From assembly GCA_965178125.1 (NCBI GenBank), contig OZ237759.1, positions 434,001 to 498,000 on the forward strand: 64,000 nucleotides of DNA. Direction: 5' to 3'. The translations under genes and the position numbers were made by a program. The notes beneath the pieces are model-generated. The model saw only the letters and a list, made by a program, of their open reading frames with translations, searched no databases and had not been told where the DNA came from. This stretch comes from Bilabrum cf. latius. Taxonomy: Eukaryota; Bigyra: Bicosoecida; Bigyra; Bicosoecida. Of the stretch, positions 55,501 to 64,000 are shown one piece after another. Position 1 is the first letter of the stretch, and every line of letters starts with the position of its first letter.

Positions 55501-57342
55501 GGAATGACTGTGGCAGACCAAGACGTGTCAGAGCTGATTGGAGCCTCCCTATCGCTGAGACCTGGGGGACACAGCCGGCGGAGGGCCGACTCAGGCAGCA
55601 CCGTGGACACGGTGGAGGAGGAGGAGGCGGCGCGTCAAGCAGAGGAGGAGGAGGCAATGGAGCGGTTCGGCAACTAGCGGTTCACGTTTGATGACCTGGC
55701 TATGTGCGTTGGACTGAGCTGGAGGCAGCGCCTCACCCGTTTTCAGAGGCGGCGACGGGCAGCCAGCATCATCATGTAGCAGAGCAGCGGGCGGGGGGTA
55801 TCCACCGCTGCTGCTGGAGCGAAGGAGCCGGGAGGCGAAGGGCGTGCAAAGAGTGGCGCATCCGTAGCACCGCTTCCCCAGCGTGATCTAACGCGAAGCG
55901 AGCACAGCATGGGGGCGGGTGCAGGAATGAGCATGGGCGGCATGAGCATGGGGGCGGCCAGCAGCCGCAGCGTCAAGCTCCGACCCTCCGGGGAGAGCTC
56001 GAGCAGCCTGGCCACTGGAACCTCCGGCGGGAAATACACCATGGCTGGCATGCTGTCAGGCCGGGATGCAGCCAAGATCCGATTTGCCAAGCCTTGGCCC
56101 TCTGGATCGCTGCACCCCGCCCTGCAGAAACACGTCGACACGGTGTGGCAGCAGGCACGCGTGGCCAGGCTGCGAGCCATGGTGGAGGCAGCGCCCCAGC
56201 TGCGACAGAAGCTGGCCGTGAAGGGCTTCTCGCTAGACGCTCTGCAGGATCTTCATCGCCTTGCTGAGATTGAGCTGAGGAGGATTCGGCGGACGGACAC
56301 TGCAGCGCTCAACAGGCGGGGGATCGACACGACTCGAAACGATGCAGATGACGCAGACTCGATCGACAGTATAGCGAGGAGCCCTGCCAGTCGCGCCAGG
56401 AGCGGCGGCAATATTACCGTCAAGTCTCACAGGCCGTTTGCGGGCGGTGTAGGAGGAGGAGAACAAAGTGGCGAGCCCATCGATGGGCAGGACGGTAGCA
56501 GCGGTACGGCTCTCGATCGAATCACTCGATCTAAGTCGGATGGGGCCGCGCTTCGGACCTTCGACCAAGGCCACCCTATCCTCGGTAAGGCCGGTGCTCT
56601 GGAGCACAACAGCACCGGCTTGACCGCGGCCGCCTCTGGCCATTCCCTGGTTGCAGGAGGCTCCAATTAGATGCAGCCGGCCGCGGTGCCGTCAGTGGGC
56701 AGCAAGGGGTCGAATGAGGACAGCATGCGGCTCGAGTCGGTGCGGCAGGAGGATCGCAGGTCTGTCCGCGGCGTCGCTGCCAAGGCTGATGGCAAGGACG
56801 GGGCCGTTGTTCCTCTGAGCGGGAGGAATCCCCTGCGGCGGGTCGGGTCATCCAATGAGGATGGGTCTAGTCAGCACCAGCAGGGGGGCGTGGAGCGGTC
56901 CAGCCTGGGGCAGCGGCTGCACGAGCTGTCTCATGTCAAGCTTCCGAAGCTGCTGGCGATTCCCAAAGGGGGGGGAGGCCAGGGAGTGGGCAGGAGGAGC
57001 AGCATGGGCACGGCACGAAGGGTGCCGGGGAAGAGGGCGAGCACGGGTGGGATAGGGGCGGGGAAGGGCAGGAGGGTAGTGTCCACGACCGTGGCGCGGC
57101 ACCACGCCAAGGGGAGCGGGCAGGGGCACTTCGACTTCGGGGCGAGGGTCCCAGGGAACAACGGGAGCGGGAGCGGCAGGTTCGGCGGCGGTGGTTCGGC
57201 CAAGGCGACGAAAGACGAGCTGATTTCGACTCCGGGTCCCATCGGGGCCGGTGGCACATCCTCTGGTGTTGGTGGGACGATCGCCAAAAACCCTTCCGGC
57301 AAGAGGAGGAGGGACAGGAGGCTAAGGAGGACCAGCCAGTGA
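49573..57342 (+). CDS. giant single-exon protein (about 2,589 residues), unknown function
   Basis: From the first in-frame ATG (49573, MEENERRDGGRHSP) one frame runs to TGA 57340-57342, crossing 11 TAGs and no TAA or TGA over 7.8 kb. Ordered islands: helical 300-420; a Cys-rich segment (VPFCCCSLTR, SPCCCAGLLCG, GCGCFGCSGCGLCTYCACL) leading into two hydrophobic helices near residues 785-840 (LFVLLGRVLVALLMLAL and ALSVVLCFGALAAYEG); a helix-rich Arg/Ala block; a second Cys-rich hydrophobic block near 1,410-1,465 (CCDLVGACCSSISCG); EALVGAMAWMALRKGG; and LRQKLAVKGFSLDALQDLHR. Between them are Ser/Gly/Arg tracts. Clustered cysteines beside membrane helices suggest palmitoylation and membrane attachment. 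A GTAAGT donor at 49413 and a possible acceptor near 49516 would allow a short 5' exon. Confidence 0.72.
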
Positions 57343-57628
57343 CGAAGCCCGATAAATTCGATGCATTGACGGGTATTGCACTGTTATTATGGATATCTCT
57401 GCTTTTTGACTGGCTGTATGTCCACATGCAGTCCATGCACGCACCATCCAACGGATCGCAACCACGCACTCAAGGGCCTAAACTTCTATTGAATTTTGAG
57501 CCGCAGGTCGGGTCGCATCCGGGCCCTAGCAGACACCGGGCAGCACTGCACTGCACTGCAGGAATAACCAGATCGGGCGGCATAATCACAGCCCGGTGCG
57601 TGCACATCATCCAACGCCCGCAGCTTGC

Positions 57629-60112
57629 TCAGGCCTTGCTGAGGCGAAGGAACACGGCGTCATGCGTGGGCACAGACGCCGAGAACGAGCCGGTGTGCGC
57701 GCCGAGGTCCTTGTTGTTGTAGATGTCGAACACCTTGTAGCTGTCGCTGGCCGAGATGCCGATGTCGGACCACTGGGCAGTGATGGTCTGCGTGCCGCTG
57801 GAGCGGCTGATCAGAGCCACAGCGTAGTCGCCGCCGGATAGGGGCCCCGCCCAGACCTCCTGCGCCCCTGCTGGCACGTCATCGAAGGTGGACACGCACA
57901 TGTCGCTGCCGGAGGAGGCTGCAGACCTCAGCTGCTTGCTGCTCTGGTCGTACACCCACTGCTGCTGGCTGGGCTGGCCAGCGCCGCAGGGCAGAGTCTT
58001 GAGCTGCATGGCGTTGAAGCCAGCCTCCACAGCCTCAGGGTGCTTGGCAGAGGGCATGGGGACTGCGGTCAGGCACTGTCCGGTGCCCTGGCTGACGATC
58101 TTGCCGGCGTTGAAGGTCCACTGCTGGTTCTTGCCGTCGCAGCCGTCGCAGCCGAGGGGGGCACCACCTGCGTACTTCTCGTCTCCGTAGGCGTAGCCCT
58201 TGTACCCCGCGTCCGAAGAGCATGAGTACTCCTGGACGATGTTGCCTGCGGTGCTGTTGTAGCAGCAGTAGATGTCAAGGCAGTTGCCATCATCCACGTT
58301 CTTGATCTGCTGGTCCGAAGTGATCTCCCACTGCTGCTTCTGCTGACTGGGGTTGCACGACTCCACGAAGATGGCGCTGGAGCCTAGCGCGCCGAGCCTC
58401 TGCAGCTCCTTCTTGTCCATGCCAACGAAGCCGGGGTGGTTGGGGATCTCAACCTCGGTATCGGGGCTGCCAGAGGAGGCCACACGGTGTGCCTGCACGC
58501 CAAGAGGGTCTTGGTTCACGGCGATGGCGTCCTTGTTGAGCAGGATGGCCTTCGTGTCGTCGGACATGGTGGTCACGTCGCAACCAACGAGCAGGGGGGC
58601 CTTCATCATGGACCAGAGCGCGAAGTGGATGCGGTACTCGGCTGTGGTCATGCCGCCGTTGCCGACCTCGAGCATGTCTGCGTGGGGGGTAAGTTCAAGC
58701 AGGCACTGCACAAGATAATTCGATCCAAGGAAGAGACGATGGTGATGCTGTGACAGCCGGTGTCAACTTGACAAGCGGGCGATAACGTTAGAAACCCATA
58801 GAACGGGCTTGCCTTTGACGGATGTCTATACACGAGGTACAACAAGCACAGCGCAGTGCAACCTCACCGGGGTCGTTCCAACCGCCGGGGCCAGCGTACA
58901 GGTACAGGGGCTCGTTCTGGTCAAGCCTCGAGGTCATGGACTTCCAGTTGTCGGAGATGTCCCCGGTGGTCCTCCACGAGTTGCCCACTGCGGGGGCCCA
59001 AGTGGCGGGGTTGTCCACTCCCCACTGCGGTTATGGATGGGTTGGGTGGGGGTGGAGATCGGTGGTGATGGATGGGTGCGATAGGCCTAGGCAATCTTGA
59101 GGGCGAGGAAGTCGAGAGAACGAATGGAATGGCACCGCTTGGACAGGCAGACCCGTCCATGCCTTGCCTTGGGCCACCAAGCCAACAGCGCAGGAGCCCC
59201 GTGCATGGCTTGCATTAAGGAGACTCACCTCGCACATGGAGAAGAAGATCTTGTGCCCGGTGGCATTGAGCGCATCCCGCATCACCGGGTACCTTGTCTC
59301 AGGCTTGGTGCCGTCGCTGTTGCAGTTGTCCACCTTGATGTAGTCCACGGACCATGCAGCATACTGCTCGGCGTCCTTGGTCTCGTAGTGGAGGGACCCT
59401 GGGCGGCCGGCGCACGTCTTCGTGCCTGCGTGCAACATGGTGAAAAGGATCATCTTAGCTGTCGCAACCGGTGCGATTCATATGCAGCGCGTTGCCAGTC
59501 GATGCAGTTGCAACAGTTGGCTTACCGAGATCAGTGTACATGCCCCACTTGAGGCCCTTGGAGTGCACGTAGGAGGCCAGCGCGGGGATCCCCGACGGGA
59601 AAGTGGCGGGGTCTGCCTCGATGTAGCCAGTCGCATTCCGTGACTTGGCCCAGCAACTGCGGAGCGATAGCATAAGGACCATGCGAGGTACGATGATTGC
59701 TCGAAAGATACGATTCTCTGGCTTGAGATACCAATTTTGCTAGATATACAGGATGATTATGTAGTCGTTGCGAAGTCTGCATTTGGCTCGCATTCTACCA
59801 GAAGTCTCGAGGTAAGCTCACTCATCAATATTGCAGTAAATATATCCTGCATCTTTTAGCCCGGAGGATACCATAGCGTCCGCAGTGTTACGGATAAGCG
59901 TCTCATTCACGCCGCAATGGAAGTGATTCCAGGTCTGCGCGCTTAAGCTCTAAATGTCGTGAGCATGTGATTGAATCCATACGCAATAATTCACATGTAT
60001 ACTAAAATACACAAGCATCCTGTTTTCTCACATTGAATCCCATCTGGGGAGTCTTTCCGAGCCCCTGCGAAAGTAGAGAGATCCAACGGCAACTGGTCCA
60101 CGTGCGGTTCAT
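57629..60112 (-). CDS. GH27 alpha-galactosidase with ricin-type lectin domain, 6 exons
   Basis: Exons 60112-60032, 59934-59822, 59656-59526, 59425-59229, 59024-58868 and 58677-57629 splice to 575 residues ending at TGA. Landmarks: [49 protein letters not shown], the nucleophile in DYIKVDNC (about 141), the acid/base in DISDNW (about 197), [16 protein letters not shown], and an inserted beta-trefoil with QxW motifs (QQWEI, QQWTF, QQWVY) within the C-terminal region. It hydrolyses terminal alpha-galactose, probably in a vacuole or outside the cell; the lectin part would bind glycans. It contains no in-frame TAG and has far more introns than its neighbours. The 5' end is uncertain: an alternative first exon at 60155 (MKLCWRAMIAVLS) would supply a signal peptide. 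Confidence 0.88.
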
Positions 60113-60419
60113 CTCGTGATAATACAGCAATCATTGCCCTCCAGCAGAGCTTCATACATTGTCAAGGGCGTATGTGGACGCCGCAAGTGATGCTACTACC
60201 GCCAGAGCCGACAGCATCTTGGAGAAAGATGCTTGCGTCAAACACACTTGCGAGTTAAACCGATTTCAGCACGCAACAGAACCATACTGGATCCGGAGTC
60301 TGATCCGGATTGGTCACCGCGTTTTGACCCGTTTAAACCACGGTACAGGCAGCGAAACAACAACAGTACCACGAGTATACGTGCAATCAAATACCGCGAT
60401 GTGAATCGAACAGCTCCAT
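60113..60419. other. intergenic, no gene seen
   Basis: 307 bp between the alpha-galactosidase first exon and the stop of the fibronectin-domain gene. It may hold the alpha-galactosidase signal-peptide exon (possible ATG at 60155) and promoter. No other supported open frame. Confidence 0.4.
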
Positions 60420-63400
60420 TCACCTCCGCCTGGTCTTGAGCGCGAAGCTCGCCATCCCGAAGGGCCCCCAGCCCACCGCGTTCCTGGCCCGAACCCGGAA
60501 CACGTACTCGGTCGAAGGAGATAGACCCTCCACCGCGCACTCGCACTCGCCGCAGTCCTCCACCACCCGCCTCCAGGTGTGACGAGTGCGCAGCAGCCGC
60601 AGCCGGTCCTCGGCGCTCATCCTGGGGTCGAGTGGGCCACCCGATTCGCCGCCCTCCATGGCCATGCGGAACCGTTGCGCGGCGACGTACGAAGCGAAAC
60701 CTTCCTCTTCCGCAGCGGCAGCTTCCATCGACCCCATCGCCCTAGGCACGACCTCCATCCCCTCCACAAACTCGGAATAGAAACGAAGCAACCGCGCAGT
60801 GGTTTCCCCTCCTGATGGTGGTGATGACGACGACGAGGCCCTGGCACCCATCCCACTCGTCACATCGGGTGCGGGCAGCACCCTAGCGCTGCCCGCCTCC
60901 GCCATCTCCACACAGTAGCCCAGCACGGCCGCCCCGTTGTTCCTCCCGGGTCGCCAGCGGATCACCATGGTGGTGTCAAGGCGGGACGCCTGCACCGGGG
61001 GCAGGGGCGGGGGCAGGGGCGGCGCGGCGGGGCCGCGCACGGGAAGACTCGGAGCCGAAAACACAGAGGAGCCGGACTCCGCGACTGCTCTAACCCGGAA
61101 CTGCCAGGCGGTCCCCGGGGTCACGTCGGCCGCACGCCAGAAACACGAGTGGTGCGCGTGCAGGCCCAGGGCCCGCGCCTCGGTTGCAACCGGGTCACCA
61201 TCCAGGCACCCCTGCAGCACCGACACGACCCCATCTGCTCCGACCCTGCCCGATCCCATGGCGGCCTCCACCCCTGCAACCCCGCTGGCACCAGACAGAC
61301 CGCCGGACTGTCTCACTACCGAGACACCGCTTCCATTGCTATGCTTCTGCTGGCCCAAGTTTCGGATGGACCCACCTCTCTTCGTTGTTCCCTGCACTGC
61401 GAGGCTCTCCGTCGGTTGCAACCGCACCCCCTGCGGCAGCCCCGCCCGCCGAGTCAAAGCCCCGCTCGCAGACACGTCGTGTTCCCTGACGAACCCACCC
61501 GTAACACTCGTTACACCGGATGCACGGCCATCAGCAGGCCTGGATTCAGCAGATGAACCGCTTCCGCTGCCCACGATGTTGGCACCTGCTCCAAGCGCCG
61601 CTGCGTTCGTCCTTAGGCGGCTGCTGTCACCGCTGCTGACCGCCGCAGATGCACCGCCCGACGGGGCCAACCCTCGCTTCTAAACAACCGACTCACGGTC
61701 CTCCGCCTCCTGGCTCGTCATGTTCCCCGGCTCGTCCTCCTCCTCGTCACTGCCAATGGGAGAGTGGTCACGGGTGCCAGGTTCCGCTCGGGCGCCGCGC
61801 AATCCATCATGAGCCGCGGTGGCGCCATCGGTGCCGACGTGGGACGACTTGTCCACGCCCCGGTCGTAGCGGTCAGCGTGTGCGTTGGCGATCCCGGGAT
61901 CGAGACCCGGAGCCACACCCGCCCCGATACCCCTCCCGCCTGCCCCCCCCTTCAGCGCTGCTTCCCTCCTCTGCCTTGACATCATCTCCTTGCCCCGCGC
62001 TTTCTCGATCTCCCGGGCCAGCGCGTCCGAGACCGCCATTGGGTCCCCACCCCCTGGGGCCGCCCGCAGACTCCGGAGCCCGGGAGACACCTCCGGCGCC
62101 GCGCGGCAGTCCTCAGCGGAACATCTTGCGACGAGCCTCCACGGCATGGCGCACCTCCAGCCCCGCCTGAGCACCTCCTCCGTGTCCTCCTCCACGTCTA
62201 GGCCCCCGTGCCATACCAAGGGGGCTGAAGTTGTCCGGGCCTGGCTGGTGGAACCGCTGCCGTGCAGTGCTCCAAATGTGGCACCTTCGTGCGATGCACC
62301 CATGGTGTTTTGTTCCCCGGGGGTAGGGGAGCCCTCACCCAGCAGTGCGGCTCGCACGGATTCGGCTGTGGGCAAAGAGCCGTCAGCCCCTCCGGCGGCC
62401 CAGCGAAGCGGAGGCTGCGGCATCGCCAGCTTGACCATTTGCTCCTCCCTCTCGTCGTCGGAGGGGTTCCCCTGGTCCCCGGGTCCCACCACCCTTCGCG
62501 CGCACACCTCGTAGCAGCGAACCTTCGCTCCCCTGGACCGCGGCGCGCTCCAGCGCAGCAGCAGAGAGAAGCCCGTCCCCGCCACCACAAGGGGCTGCCC
62601 GGGGACACCTGGCTCCAGGGAGGGCAGACGCACTGCATTGCCGCGCACGGACGGCGCGGACCACTCGTCACACCGATTGCCCCTGGCAGATACCCGGAAC
62701 TCGTACCTGCGCCCCTGCCGGAGCCCCCTCACGACCGCTTGGCACAGCCTGCCCGCGATGCCCGTGGTCTCTGGTACGAGCGGGCCGGTCACGCCGGCTG
62801 TGCCCCTCCCGCTGGCCTGTCTCCTCATTAGAGCGTCCTGGATCTTGGGACCACCAATGCTGTGTGACGAGTGAGTGGCCGGGGGCAGGGGCACGAGGCC
62901 ACGTTCCAGTTCCCACGCCCTCTGCCGGTCCTTGGCAAGCAGACCCTGCCTCGCCCCTGCTGCCTCTGCCCCTGCTCCGGCATGCAGGGAGACTTGAAGG
63001 GCCGCTCCATCCGCGACGTCCTCACTCGTCACACCAGACACCCCTGTGCCGGTCCCTGTGCCACTCTATGCTGCTGCCGTGGGTAGCCCCTGGCCCTGCT
63101 CCGATGGAGCCTCTTGCGACCAGCGCAGCTGCTTGGCCTCGCGCTCGCTCAAAACCACCCATGGATTGCGGCCCCGCCCGCTTGCGAGCACTGCGGAATG
63201 CGACTGACCGTCCGAGGCGCCCGATGTGACACTGCCCGCAAGCTGCTCATCTCTCTCGACTCCTTCTCCTCCTCCTTCTTCATTTTCTTGTCCTCCCTGC
63301 AGCAGGGCAGCCTGGTCCCCTGGCTCCCTCAGGATGGCCTCCTCACCGGTTACAACCAATTCCAGCGGAACCACGGCGGCGCCGGGCACGTCCTTCCACC

Positions 63401-64000
63401 TCCCGCGCGACACGTACTCTCCTAATCCTAATCCCGGTGCAGCAGCAGCAGCAGATCTAGATGGTGACCCGGGGCGATTGCCCACCACCGCCCCGCGACC
63501 ATGTCCACCTGCGCTAGCATCGTTGACGTCGATCTCAAGGTCAGACGAACCTTCGCTCTCCGCGGCAGGTTCCTCGGGCCTCTTGGTCGCGACCGTGCTC
63601 GCCCAGCCGCACCGCACGAGCAAGTGCCTGGCTTTCTGCGCGGCCTGCAGCACCCGCTCCAGCGCGGCGCCCTCGAGTGCGGAACCTCCTCCCCCACCCC
63701 CACTGCCACCCCCTACTGTCCCGAGTGCGGCGGTCGCTCGTACCAGCTCGGCGGCTTGCTTCCTCGCCTGCTCCTCGAGCAATGCCCGGCCAGCACCCCC
63801 CTTTCCGATGGCCTCCGACCCCCCGTCACCGGCCTCACTCGTCACATGCAGAAGCTCGGAGGTAGTGGCGCTGCCGTGCGACGCTCCGGAATACCGAGGC
63901 TGTTTTCTGCGACCAGTTCCACCCAGCCCTTGGTTCCGCTCTGCGCGGCGCCTGCGGAACCTCCACCCGCCCCACGCGTCGGACTCGCGACCAAAACCCC
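60420..64000 (-). CDS. fibronectin type III domain protein, 5' end outside window
   Basis: Open from the right edge to TGA 60420-60422, at least 1,190 residues, with two TAGs (AAA-TAG-SGTG and ESVV-TAG-KRGL). At least three fibronectin type III signatures: RRYEFRVSARGNRCDEWSAP, WQFRVRAVAESGSSVFSAP and TEYVFRVRARNAVGWGPFG, each followed or preceded by Pro-rich strands (LLLRWSAPRSRG, MVIRWRPGRNNGAAVLGYCV). Between them are long Gly/Ala/Ser/Arg linkers and Glu/Lys helices. No transmembrane segment is visible in this part. Function cannot be told; fibronectin-domain proteins of this style are often cytoskeletal or surface scaffolds. The upstream end is cut by the window. Confidence 0.75.

Overview
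This is a gene-dense, GC-rich nuclear region of a eukaryote that builds motile cilia (CFAP45 and CFAP52 are present). Introns are short (about 60-240 bp) with ordinary GT-AG ends. The lineage cannot be fixed from this sequence alone; a flagellated protist or alga is the safest statement. The central observation is that TAG is not a stop codon here. Almost every recognisable gene is interrupted by in-frame TAG, and in every case the conserved protein continues in the same frame to a TGA, or less often a TAA. By hand count about 115 in-frame TAG codons are read through in about 21 genes, and no supported gene ends at TAG. Homologue positions, glutamine tracts and one paralogue pair with CAG against TAG at the same codon all point to TAG = glutamine (the assignment of NCBI table 15). 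All coding calls below use that code. Region 1 (1-24.6 kb) is mostly housekeeping. It holds a low-complexity CTFKP protein, a mitochondrial glutaredoxin invisible under the standard code, CFAP45, an unknown small gene, CFAP52, THOC1, a small unknown gene, an IMMP2-like inner-membrane peptidase homologue that seems to lack its catalytic serine, SART3, an ALYREF-type export adaptor, CTF18 (alternative clamp loader) and 3-ketodihydrosphingosine reductase. THOC1, SART3 and ALYREF place three nuclear RNA-processing or export genes within 10 kb. Region 2 (24.8-42.5 kb) looks accessory. It is an array of long, TAG-rich, low-complexity proteins (copies A, B and C on +, D on -, plus a minus-strand fragment). 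A and B are clear paralogues: a divergent N-terminal domain is joined to an almost identical 3' module. C and D share only a short helix-like motif (I/V-S-x-W) and the overall layout. The array carries 30-bp, 27-bp and 68-bp tandem repeats and a CTG run, and copy B has a frameshift. Region 3 (43.3-64 kb) holds a kelch-repeat type I membrane protein, a short cysteine-rich secreted or GPI-type protein, a CSPP-like coiled-coil protein, a single-exon protein of about 2,590 residues with Cys-rich hydrophobic segments, a six-exon GH27 alpha-galactosidase with a ricin-type lectin domain, and a fibronectin type III protein running off the right edge. A second genome-scale signal is a set of 10-11 nt words (CACTCGTCAC, GGTTGCAACC, TTGTTCCCTGG, GCGCGGCGCC) that recur inside unrelated genes, on both strands and in different reading frames, far above chance.
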